Below are positions 47,381-56,699 of a stretch of 64,000 nucleotides of DNA, piece after piece. The stretch is from Hirsutella rhossiliensis (Eukaryota > Ascomycota > Sordariomycetes > Hypocreales > Ophiocordycipitaceae): assembly GCF_020360975.1 (NCBI RefSeq), contig NW_025408677.1, positions 930,001-994,000 of the forward strand, in the 5' to 3' direction. The stretch's first letter is position 1. Every line of letters starts with the position of its first letter. The notes below the pieces were generated by a model, which saw only the letters and a list, made by a program, of their open reading frames with translations, was not told where the DNA came from and ran no database searches. Position numbers and translations under genes: made by a program.

Positions 47381-47948
47381 TCTTAAGGTATATAAGTAAT
47401 AGCGGAATTTTAGGAAATTAAGGAATTATATAAAACTACGTAATAAAGGGAAAGAAGGAGTATAAGGTAGGATTTTTAATAGAATTTATTAGTAGTATAT
47501 TAGTATATAAAAGAGGTGTTAAAGATAATAATCTTATCTCTATCTACTAGCGGATATACTATCTTATATAGATAATTATAGTTAAACGGAAGAACCTTTT
47601 AGGACTAGATTTAGGCTGCCGTATAGCCCTAAGACTAAGGAATTTAGTAATACCTTAAGTATATTAAGAAGTATCTTAGTTCTATTAATATTTATATTTA
47701 AAGGAGGTTAGTCCTGCTAGTATTCTAAAGAGGTCTTAGCTAGTATTCTAAGCTAGCTCTATTTCTTCGATTCCTAATTATATAATAACCGGTAACTAGT
47801 TTAATATATAATAATATATAAAATAACGAGCGATTCCTACTCTTTAATATAAGATTTTATCTATAATTAATATACTACTTATTAGTTTATATAATTAAAA
47901 GAGTATATTATAACTACTTTATTTATAGTAAGAATACCGTTCCTTATA
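47381..47948 (-). repeat. 5' LTR of Copia-Z
   Basis: 568 bp. It contains at 47480-47515 the uninterrupted version of the site where Copia-Y copy B inserted in the next LTR. Confidence 0.85.
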
Positions 47949-48473
47949 TACTCTCCTAATTATATAAGCTAATAAGTAGTATATTAATTATAAATAAAAT
48001 CCTATATTATAGAGTAAGAATCGCTCGTTATTCTATATATTATTATGCATTAAACTAGTTACCGGTTATTATATAATCGGGAATCGAAGAAATAGAGCTA
48101 GCTTAGAATACTAGCTAAGACCTCTTCAGAATACCGGTACGACTAACCTCCTTTAAATATAAATATTAGTAGAACTAAAATACTTCTTAATATACTCGAG
48201 GTATTACTAAATTCCTTAGCCTTAAGGCTATATAGTAGCCTAAATTTAGTCCTAAAAGGATTTTCTATTTAGCTATAATTATCTATATAAGATAGTATGT
48301 CTACTAGTATATAGAGTAAGGATTATTAACTTTAATACCTCTTTTATATACTAATATGCTACTAATAAATTCTATTAAAATTCCTACCTTATACTCCTTC
48401 TTCCCCTCTATTACGTAGTCTTATATAATTCCTTAATTTCCTAAAACTCCGCTTTTACTTATATACCTTAAGA
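47949..48473 (+). repeat. Inverted, 5'-truncated Copia-Z LTR
   Basis: The reverse complement of the neighbouring LTR, missing about the first 45 bp of the element-strand LTR and ending at the genuine terminus (CCTTAAGA). With 47381-47948 it forms a head-to-head inverted repeat with arms of about 520 bp and a spacer of about 45 bp. Confidence 0.82.
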
Positions 48474-48504
48474 GATTTTCAACGGAATTTATTAGTAGTA
48501 TATT

Positions 48505-48706
48505 TGTGGGTAGGCACCTGCGGCAGCTGCTGCAATGAGACGGTACTAGGGTTAACCTGTGATGTTGTATTCGTCTTGATTCTCTATCTAAGGAGGCAGA
48601 GGCCAGCGTGGAGAAAGGGGGCACGCTGCCCTCAGCCGCACACGTGACCGTACGGGTCACGTGCCAACCATGGTTGGTCACACCACTAGATAGATACATT
48701 CCTACA
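48505..48706 (-). repeat. 3' LTR of Copia-Y copy B
   Basis: 202 bp with the same two adjacent palindromes as copy A. Confidence 0.93.
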
Positions 48707-48920
48707 CAGGCAACTCTTCTTTTGCTGTGAGAAGCACAGCAACACCTTGAACGGGTCTAAAGGATAGTAGCGTTAAGGCCGTGAAGGAATGTGCCGTGAG
48801 GGCGTGTGTCATTATTGCCAAAAGTGGGTCCGACGTCTTGTTCTTAGCTGTAGATATCTGGGAAGAAGTGAAGGGTCTTCCTGATAGGAGCAATCATTTG
48901 ATCATAGGTATAAGGAGCGG

Positions 48921-49535
48921 TTAGGAACGTTGTACGTATCCTTCGACTCGAATTGTCAGACTATTGGTATCGATGAAGCGTTCCAGGGCTCGGTTTGGTG
49001 ATGCTTTCGTCATTGCATCTGCTGGGTTGTCTGCGCCGTTGATCCAACGAATATCTGTTATCTCTCTCTTCTCGTATGACTGGCGAAGGGCCATGATATC
49101 AATCATCAATCGTTTTTCCTTCGTCGTACCGAGCTTGACTAGGCATTCGTAGAGAGTACGAATCCGTACAGACGATGAGAGGGATAGGAGGAAGGTTGAG
49201 TCGTTCCGTAATTATCTTCATAGTCATCGCAAGGAGATGCCTATGTCGAATCCGTTGGCCATACCGTAGATCTCTGATGCTAGGACGCTACGGGTAACAC
49301 GTTTGCACTTTGTTGAACTCCAGTGTACGATGTTACCACTAATCTCGAACTGTTTTTCTTTGTGGTTTGTCTCGTTAACGAGGGTAATGACGAATCCTAG
49401 TTGGGAGGATAAGTCCTTGTTGTTTGCGAAAGAACCATCGGTGAAAACCATCAGCTTTGCAGTAGCTAGATCAATTGGTTTGTACGTGAGGCCACGTAGT
49501 TGGTGATCCATTTGCCATTGCAGTCGCTTGTTCAA
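48921..49535 (-). CDS. pol: Copia-Y B RNase H domain (two frames)
   Basis: Frames 49224-49535 (VFTDGSF, VLASEIYG) and 48921-49109 (MALRQSYEKRE, DNPADAMTK) repeat those of copy A with one residue change (VITL for VIAL). It shares with copy A the frame breaks after GISL and between CTDSYSL and LYECL. Confidence 0.78.
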
Positions 49536-49759
49536 AATTGCGTAATCTTTATCCTGAGGGTCTGTACTTGGGCGGCGACTGAAACATCGAAAGAAGCTTC
49601 CGGTTGAGCAATTGAAGCAATGTATGAGGCTCGCGCTCGTTCCTCAACGTAGCGCTGGTGACGATCAATTGCTTTAGGGTCAATGGTGGTCATTTTTGCT
49701 GCTTGTCCCTTCTGTTGAAGTAAAGGGATCCTTTCTTAAGGGGTTATTATTCAGCAACG

Positions 49760-50394
49760 TCAGTCTTGCACCATTAAAGTCAACCGTTGTTCCGTATGTG
49801 ATGTCAGTCTTGGGCTTGGAACGAAATTCTGCCTTTGTAGCTCTTCTTCTTCACGGGTAGAAAAGTTGTTCGTTCCAAGGATGAGGGTGTCATCAGTTTG
49901 CATTCCAACAATACCGAGCGTGTCAGGGCCAGTATTCGAAATCAGTAGGCAGGAGTCATAGGTGGAGGTAGACATATCCAGCTTTTCGAGGTGATGCTGC
50001 TGATATGTGCGGAACCAATGGACTCCGGCTTCTGCGATACCGTACAGGGCTTAATAACACGAATAATTGTTCCGTTAGGGTATTTGCCTTGTAGTTCCGT
50101 GGGCAAATACGTAAGAATGGTCCGGGAAAGCTTGGTCTGGGATTGCGGGTATGCCTGAGTGATATCACGGAGGGAGAGGGTTATGCCGTAGTTTTGAAGA
50201 AGTCCGGGGGCAATAGCGAGGATGAGTCTCTGGCTAACGCGTTGAATTGTCGGAGATTGCGTCAGGAGGGTGGTCTTCTCAAAGTCGTTATGTCCTTGAA
50301 TAACAAGTCGAGACTTTTCGTAGGGCTTAGTGTTGATTCCTTTGACTTCACGAACCATTCGAGAGCGAAAGATTCTATAGTTTCCATGAGTCAT
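49760..50394 (-). CDS. pol: Copia-Y B reverse transcriptase (fragmented)
   Basis: The frame 49942-50394 begins within the fingers (MTHGNYRIFRSRMVREVKG) and reaches LQGKYPNGTIIRVIKP. The frame 49760-49975 carries the palm box GMQTDDTLILG. The shift between them lies at the G-run that is GGGG in copy A and GGG here (about 50046). The N-terminal piece continues to about 50582 in another frame. Confidence 0.8.
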
Positions 50395-50693
50395 TTGATC
50401 GTATCGTTCAAATTGGAATACACCGCGGCCAACGAGGTCAGTAATCTCTTTGTTATCGGATTCTTCGAAGGGTCACCAGGAGAGGTGATTATGCCATCAG
50501 ACCGTAGCTTGAGGAAAGAGCTTGTGCATCTTCCTCCTTTTGGGTCAAGAAGCTCTGGTCTACGGCGGGCCATCATGATCAAATCCTTTGGCTTGTTCTT
50601 TGATCCTGGTGGGCGTCCTCTTGCGGGGGCGGGGGTTCGGGTCGGGCAGGCAGGTCCGTTAGGGTCTTAACGGGGTCTTGAGCCGGTTGTTCA

Positions 50694-51396
50694 TTAAGAT
50701 CTGAACGAATGCCTGAGGGTCTGTGTCGTGTGTAGGGTCGGAAAGAGTGGTATCATCACGCAGATACGGTTGTACAAGGGTCGATCGAAAGACTTGGGGC
50801 CGTTGACTGTGTCAATGGTGATGTTATGGCTATCAATCGATGCAATCTTGAAGGGTCCTTGCCAACCGTCTTTCTCTCCAAACGCGAACTTCACTTTGCA
50901 GCGGGAGGATAGCACTTCTGTCGTGCTCGGGCCGTTGCGTGCATGGAGGGCATCCTTAACTCGTCTTTCTGCCGAGAGTTGGCGGAGCATTTTCATCGCT
51001 TTCTGCATAGCTTCCGATCTTTTGAGGGTAGAAGCGGAAGGGGCGAGTCTGTAGATACGCGAGGGTATGCGCCGAAAACAAGCAACGTAGGCACAAGACC
51101 GTCAGGTCCTGCCGTATCATTGATTGCTTTAACAGCCATTTGAAGGACTGTTTCGGCGGAAGTGGTGTGGCCAATCTCAGCATGGAGGATGTTAAAGGCG
51201 CGTCGGAGGGTGCGTGATAGCGTTCAATCTTTCCAATGGACCAATGCGTCTCAACAGGTACTTGAGAGCATTTGATTCCCATAATCTTTGCTTCGTTCCG
51301 GAATTCGAGAGAAGCAAAGTTAGTTCCTGCATCATGACGGAGGGTATCAGGAGGTCCAAGATACGTGTCGATCCAGAGGGTCCGGAGGGTCTCCAT
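50694..51396 (-). CDS. pol: Copia-Y B integrase C-terminal part
   Basis: The frame 50956-51396 has Asp in RHDAGTNF and Glu in GKIERYH. The frame 50694-51008 has the C-terminal module with WQGPFKIASID and TVNGPKSF, which binds DNA nonspecifically in integrases. It is separated from the upstream integrase frame by a C-run difference near 51393 (CC here, CCC in copy A). Confidence 0.8.
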
Positions 51397-52739
51397 GTAT
51401 CTTTAGCTGACATTGACGGTAAAAATCTGGCTCCTTGGAAAGCAGTAGCTGAGTCCACAACGTGTAGAACAGGGCGTTGTGGTGTTCCTAGGTGCATCAC
51501 ATCAACGATGATTTCGTAGTTGAACTCTTGATCATCGTTAAGGGTGAACTTGAAGCGGCGTGGGGCTTGTGAGTGCATTTGACAGTGGTGACAGAACTTA
51601 GAGATAGTCTCTAATGTGTCTATCGAGACGTCACTGTGCCCGGCTTGCTTCAAGAGGTGATGGAGCCTAGGGACTGCTGGGTGTCCAAAGCGTCGGTGAA
51701 GTGTACGAATCTCTGTTTCCGTAAGAAACGAGATGGACTCTTCATCTTTCGTAAGGAAGAACCAGGGATGTCCCCATTTGCGTACGACTGGAATGCTTGT
51801 AGGGCGATTAGTACAATGATTAGTACAATTGATGGTATCTGTGATGTTGTTGAAATAGATACCAAGCCGGTCCATATCAGCAAGGCAGAGCAAAAGGGAG
51901 TTGGGGTTTGAAGGACGTGGAACGTGATCCTTCCGAGGGTGTGTTAAGGGCGACTGTGCCGAGGAGTGGATGGCGTCGCTGTTGCCGAATTTGATGGAGG
52001 CCTGGCCGGATGTGGAGCTGTCGAGAGCTACAGAAGGGTCTTCTCGTTGTAGGGCGATGTACTGAGAGTATCCTGCTGTGGAAAATGTTGCTGCACCTGT
52101 GTCGATCATGATACCTTGGAATCTATCCCTTGAATAGCGATCTTCAATAATAAATTGCGAGGCTGGAACAACGGTTTGATCCGTCTGATAGACGTCTTCT
52201 CCTGTGATCAAATGATTGAATGCCTGTTGACAGAGCATTTGGCTTGCTTGCCATTGTTCCGGGTGATCGTTGGTGCTATTGTCATGTTCTTCCCATGTAT
52301 CTTCAGTGTCATCAAAGCTGCTCATCTCATGACCTTCGTAGTCTAGAATATAGCCTCCGATGTCCGTGAGTTGTACACCTATGAAGTGACATTGAGTGAT
52401 ATGTTGGTCCTTGGCCTTTTGCCGTTCATCCGTAGAGTGTTTAGTTGACCAACAGCCTTCTTGTCCACAAACAAAACACTTCTTCGTCCAGTTTCGGTTA
52501 CTGTAGCTATGATTGTAGTTACTACGGCTTTGAGGCCGGTAGTTTCCACGGTTGTAGCTTTGTCTGTATCCGCGGCTGGGTCGTTGACCTGAATATCCGT
52601 ATCTACCTCGAGAGCGGTTGTTATTGTATCGACGGTCGAGGTAGTACTGATGCCCTGCCAAGGGCTCGTTGGCAGAGCTGAAGCTTATCAAAGACGGTTT
52701 GAAGCACTTCGTGGGGGGTCTTCGAAGCATCTTGGGCAC
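51192..52739 (-). CDS. pol: Copia-Y B Gag C-terminus, protease and integrase N-terminus (515 codons)
   Basis: The longest open frame of the window. In order: basic Arg/Tyr/Asn-rich region (residues about 36-85), zinc knuckle CFVCGQEGCWSTKH (about 88-101), protease MIDTGAATF (about 201-209), pre-integrase HRRFGH with CHHCQMH, then the first integrase Asp in IVDVMHLG. After that it leaves the integrase frame at the 51393 indel, so the last 65 or so residues are out of frame. Continuity from zinc knuckle to integrase indicates a single Gag-Pol frame in the intact element. The apparent Met at the start is internal: the 207-bp gag deletion lies just behind it. Confidence 0.85.
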   Translation of the reverse strand: MPKMLRRPPTKCFKPSLISFSSANEPLAGHQYYLDRRYNNNRSRGRYGYSGQRPSRGYRQSYNRGNYRPQSRSNYNHSYSNRNWTKKCFVCGQEGCWSTKHSTDERQKAKDQHITQCHFIGVQLTDIGGYILDYEGHEMSSFDDTEDTWEEHDNSTNDHPEQWQASQMLCQQAFNHLITGEDVYQTDQTVVPASQFIIEDRYSRDRFQGIMIDTGAATFSTAGYSQYIALQREDPSVALDSSTSGQASIKFGNSDAIHSSAQSPLTHPRKDHVPRPSNPNSLLLCLADMDRLGIYFNNITDTINCTNHCTNRPTSIPVVRKWGHPWFFLTKDEESISFLTETEIRTLHRRFGHPAVPRLHHLLKQAGHSDVSIDTLETISKFCHHCQMHSQAPRRFKFTLNDDQEFNYEIIVDVMHLGTPQRPVLHVVDSATAFQGARFLPSMSAKDTWRPSGPSGSTRILDLLIPSVMMQELTLLLSNSGTKQRLWESNALKYLLRRIGPLERLNAITHPPTRL

Positions 52740-52951
52740 GGATGGAGTTAAAGGTTATTGTTGTCCAGTCAGTATGGTAGTGGACATGGTTGACTTCCGT
52801 GTCAAAGTGTTGTTTGAAGATATCATACGCTTGTCGGAACGTCGTAGCCCATGTGATCTTATCAAGATAGAATCTTTGGGCTCTTCCATCAAGGATCCGG
52901 GAAAGAGTGCGTGAAATTGTGACGGTTTCACTTGGATATGAGAGCAGTTGC

Positions 52952-53827
52952 TTAAGAAGAGGCGGAGCTTATCATCAAGAGATCGTACGGCTCTCCTGTG
53001 TAGTTCCGATCTTTGTTCCAGGTCTTCATAAACTTCTGCTGGATGTCGCTATCGACGATAGCGTTCGGGATGTTATCCGGGGGGAGTTTCATGTATTCTC
53101 CAAAGGTTGCAGGGCCGGATAAGTGTTCGGGGATGGGGTTGGTGACGGGTTGGACGAGATCGGGGTTCTGGAAGCGGTAGGAAGTCGGATGAATAGTAAG
53201 AGAGGTCGGAGCAGGTTTATCTTGGATAGTCGGAGCAGGAGTAGGTGCGTTAGGAGGGCTCGTTAGGGTCTTAATAGGTTGTGGTTCGTTAAGACCTTGA
53301 TGAGGTGCTGCTAAGGGCGTAACTGATGGTGAAGGAGGTTGAGACGGATGGGGATTAGTGGAAGCATTTGATCCTAGTAATGCTGTCTGCCTCCTGAAGG
53401 CAGCAGTCCTCTCATCAAACACCATCTCCGTAAACTCCTGCTCTGGCCAGGTTTGTGGGTTCTCGATAGTTTGTAATATGAGAAATTGTGTTGCGAATTT
53501 CCCCTTGTGAACCTGTGTAGATACCTCTTTTCCTTAGTAGTTTCCTGAGGGCTCTCTTGTATTCATTCGGGCGCGGTCCCATGTGTCTTCGGTCCATTCT
53601 TCAAAATGCTGTTGGAAGTAACCAAGGAGGTCGTATCCTTGATCACTGCCAGATTGAACGATGAATATGAACTTTGCCACATATGTCGTTACTGCGATCT
53701 TGTCCTTTTCGTCGTGTGTGATATCGTTGTCCCAAAGGTCGATATTAATTTGTCGGAATGCGGATGCTTGGATGTCTAGTGCCTGCATCTGGTCGCATAT
53801 TTCTTCGAGCTGGGCTTCTGGGGACAT
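52952..53827 (-). CDS. gag: Copia-Y B gag N-terminal part (fragmented)
   Basis: Likely start MSPEAQLEEICDQM at 53827, inside an open frame that extends upstream to 54061. That frame breaks near 53570 (GGGCGCG here, GGGGCGCG in copy A). It is followed by the frame 52952-53425 with the Pro/Ser/Thr-rich region and TWNKDRNYTGEPYDLL. The gene continues past 52739 into the 515-codon frame. Confidence 0.75.
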
Positions 53828-54272
53828 AGCTCGGGCGGTCGGGGCTATCGTGATCAAATGAATGAGACGATGTGGGGTTCGTATTGGTCTCTTCGTATAC
53901 GAGTTGTCGCTAATAGGAGGTCGAGCGTCGCGTACTAAGTAGGTCGTTCGCGGCCAGACTGAACTGACGGGGATCTTGCTACTTAACGTCAAGGGTCGAA
54001 CGTTCTTACTAGTTGTTTGCGATGTGGTCGCCTGTCGATTCCGGTGCTCACGGCTAGGCAAACTAGCGGGCGATCGTAATCAACAGTTGGAAGGACTCTC
54101 GCGCGGCTGGGCAAACCAGCGGGAGATTCCTTGTTCTTAGCACAAATAACCTTCTTCTGAGCGCTACTCAGGGCCACAGTAAAGTGACGCGGACTATAGC
54201 ACCTTCGAAGGTTGAGGAATTTGTCTCTTCTACTTAGCTGTCTGTGACGGGCGTGGGCCGGTCACTGATCAG

Positions 54273-54472
54273 TGTGGGTAGGCACCTGCGGCAGCTGCTG
54301 CAATGAGACGGTACTAGGGTTAACCTGATGTTGTATTCGTCTTGATTCTCTATCTAAGGAGGCAGAGGCCAGCGTGGAGAAAGGGGGCACGCTGCCCTCA
54401 GCCGCACACGTGACCGTACGGGTCACGTGCCAACCATGGTTGGTCACACCACTAGATAGATACATTCCTACA
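54273..54472 (-). repeat. 5' LTR of Copia-Y copy B
   Basis: 200 bp. Lacks a TG pair present in the other three LTRs (AACCTGATG for AACCTGTGATG). Confidence 0.93.
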
Positions 54473-54924
54473 ATATTAGTATATAAAAGAGGTATTAAAG
54501 TTAATAATTATATCTTTATTTACTAGTAGATATACTATCTTATATAGATAATTATAGCTAAATAAAAGAACCTTTTAGGACTAGATTTAAGCTACTATAT
54601 AGCTATAAAACTAAGGAATTTAATAATACTTTAAGTATATTAAGAAGTATCTTAGTTCTACTAATATTTATATTTAAAGGAGGTTAGTTATACTAGTATT
54701 CTTAAAAGGTCTTAGCTAGTTATCTAAGCTACCTTTATTTTATTAATTCCCGATTATATAATAACTAGCAACCTATTTAATATATAATAATATATAAAAT
54801 AATAAGCGATTCTTACTTTATAATATAGGATTTTATTTATAATTAATATACTACTTATTAGCTTATTTAATCGGGAGAGTATACTATAGCTACTTTATTT
54901 ATAGTAGGAACACCGTTCCTTATA

Positions 54925-55123
54925 CCTATTAAGATAAGCACTATATTAAGGGCCTTAACGCTAAGGCTATCGCCCGCGCCCTCTTATTAATACCCTCGTA
55001 GCTATTAAAGTTAGAGTATATACCCCTTTAGGCTAAGGATAATAACCTAGGGCCCTTTATCCTTTTTAGCCTAAACCTCTTTATCTATAGCTAGCTAGTC
55101 GTTAATATAGACTAGTTTAAGTA
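54925..55123 (-). pseudogene. C-terminal end of an unrecognised degraded ORF
   Basis: A minus-strand frame, interrupted only by TAA/TAG, reads IKRFRLKRIKGPRLLSLA, then NFNSYEGINKRARAIALALRPL before a terminal stop. It directly abuts the Gypsy-2 insertion and probably continues the minus-strand frame at 62157-62790. No family recognised. Confidence 0.35.
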
Positions 55124-55128
55124 GTAGT

Positions 55129-55314
55129 TATAAGAGTCTTTAACTATTATAGGTTATAGGCTTAAGCTATAGCCTAAGCTATATAGTTATATATAAAAGG
55201 CCGGATCCTATATATATATATATAGGCTAGCTATATATAAAAGAGCTCTATATAGCTTATTAATATTATCTTATAAACGGTACCTATATATATACCTCTA
55301 CTTACTCTATAATA
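55129..55314 (+). repeat. 5' LTR of Gypsy-2
   Basis: 186 bp. Contains a TATATATAAAAG stretch (about 55229-55252) suited to a TATA box, after an A/T dinucleotide run. Confidence 0.87.
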
Positions 55315-55599
55315 GTATAAGCTATTAACTAATAGATCTAATAGATATCTTCCTAGAAAGGGTACTACTTCCTTAAGGGAGCACCGCGCTACCCCTTAAG
55401 CGGATAGGAAGTATCGTAGCTATCTTAAAAGCGATTAAAAGCGCGATAGCTAGCGAGAAGAATAAGGTTCTCGCTATACTAAAGGAGCCGTCTATAAGAC
55501 TAGCGTTAACCCCTACGACCTCTATAATACCGGTTATAGTAGCGGTACTACTAATATAGAAGCCGCTTCTTTAGCTAACTTAGGATAGTAAGCCTAAGT

Positions 55600-56420
55600 C
55601 CTTTTACTTCTTCCTTAGCTAGCTATAGATAAAGTTTATAATAGATAAGAAATAGGGCCTAAACGGCTATTATAATATAGTATAGTATTTACTCCTCTAT
55701 ACGCTACTAGAGCCCTAGATATAGAGGATCTCTAGATTCTAAGATAAGGGCGGCCTTAAGGGTAAACGCGACCTATAGGACTTCTTCTAATACCTTATAT
55801 ATACGTTTAGTAACGTATAGGAGCGGGAGAAGGCATAAGATAGGCTATAGACCCTTAGGTAAAGGGATAGGTAGACCTTTAGCGAATTCCTCCCTAACTT
55901 TAAAGAGACGCTCTTATAGGCAGCGGGAACCACGGTATAGGAAGATAGCGCGAAGCTTATATAGTTATAGAACTTAATTACGCCGGCCTTATAGGAGCTA
56001 CTTATCCTTATAATTATACTTACTAGCTATAGTAAGTATATAAGCCGGTTAATAAAGGTAGTATAGGGCTATAAGTAGACGCCGCGTTTTTAAAAGCTTT
56101 ATAAGCGTACGCTATATAGCGGTAATAGGATTACCGCCCCTTTATAAGAGGAATAGCTAACTATCGATACTAACGGGGATACCTTAATATCGGCTACCTA
56201 TATAGACCGAGCTAAACGTAGTAGGAAGTCGTTATTGAATATCCCTTATACTATTTCGCCCTTTAAGTAGCGGGCGAAGTAGGTAACGAGCGAGGAAATT
56301 AGGAAAAGGAAGGCTAACGGCCGCTACTTATATTATAGCGCGTCTATATACTTTATATTAAAATGCCCCTTCCTTTTAGCTAAGCGGCCTATAGTAGTTT
56401 AAGTAGCGAAAATAGAACTA
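55600..56420 (+). pseudogene. gag: Gypsy-2 gag
   Basis: A capsid-like block reads TFSEFLPNFKETL with AAGTTV following. The zinc knuckle at 56325-56366 has codons TAC, TAT, TAC, TGC at the four ligand positions (C-x2-C-x4-H-x4-C), so one Cys is intact and two Cys plus the His are RIP products. The upstream limit is approximate. Confidence 0.7.
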
Positions 56421-56699
56421 CTCCTTACCTTAAATAATAAAGAGGACTCCGCGCCCTTAAGCTTAGAGGAAAAAGAGTAGCTCTAAAGTAAAGATAGGCT
56501 CCGGAGCCTTAATTACTAGTACTAGTAAAGGAGAAGGAGGAATTATCCGCCTATATAAAAGAGGAGCCTACTTTAATATAGGTTATAATTAATAACTCCT
56601 TACCCGTCGCCGCCCTTATAAATAAGGGCTACTAGTACTATACTATAGTTAATAAGGCGCTTACGTAAGAGATATAAGTACTAGTAGAAAAGATCGCCT

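Larger units (their letters stand above)
41893..47948 (-). mobile_element. Copia-Z LTR retrotransposon, RIP-mutated
   Basis: 6,056 bp with LTRs of 567 bp (41893-42459) and 568 bp (47381-47948); short inverted ends TGTAAGG/CCTTAAGA. On the minus strand: gag zinc knuckle (46524-46565), RT YVDD (43799-43810), RNase H (42833-43117). A purine tract borders the 3' LTR (minus AAGGGAGGC). No matching TSD is found: CTTTA on the left, and on the right the sequence runs straight into an inverted LTR. The right flank has therefore been rearranged after insertion. Confidence 0.85.
48505..54472 (-). mobile_element. Copia-Y copy B: young LTR retrotransposon without RIP
   Basis: 5,968 bp, LTRs of 202 bp (48505-48706) and 200 bp (54273-54472), TSD ATATT at 48500-48504 and 54473-54477. 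Nearly identical to copy A over its full length. It lacks 207 bp of gag and differs otherwise mostly in homopolymer lengths plus a few substitutions. No RIP signature. Confidence 0.95.
48474..54924 (-). repeat. Truncated Copia-Z LTR split by Copia-Y copy B
   Basis: LTR sequence at 48474-48504 continues at 54478-54924 after Copia-Y. It lacks about the first 100 bp of the + strand LTR image and ends at the true LTR end (CCTTATA). No TSD can be assigned. Confidence 0.82.

Noticed and set aside
41893..54924. Copia-Z as a single larger composite with an outer LTR at 54924
   Set aside because: Flanks CTTTA (41888-41892) and CCTAT (54925-54929) do not match. The third and fourth LTRs are truncated, so the array is a rearrangement and not one element.
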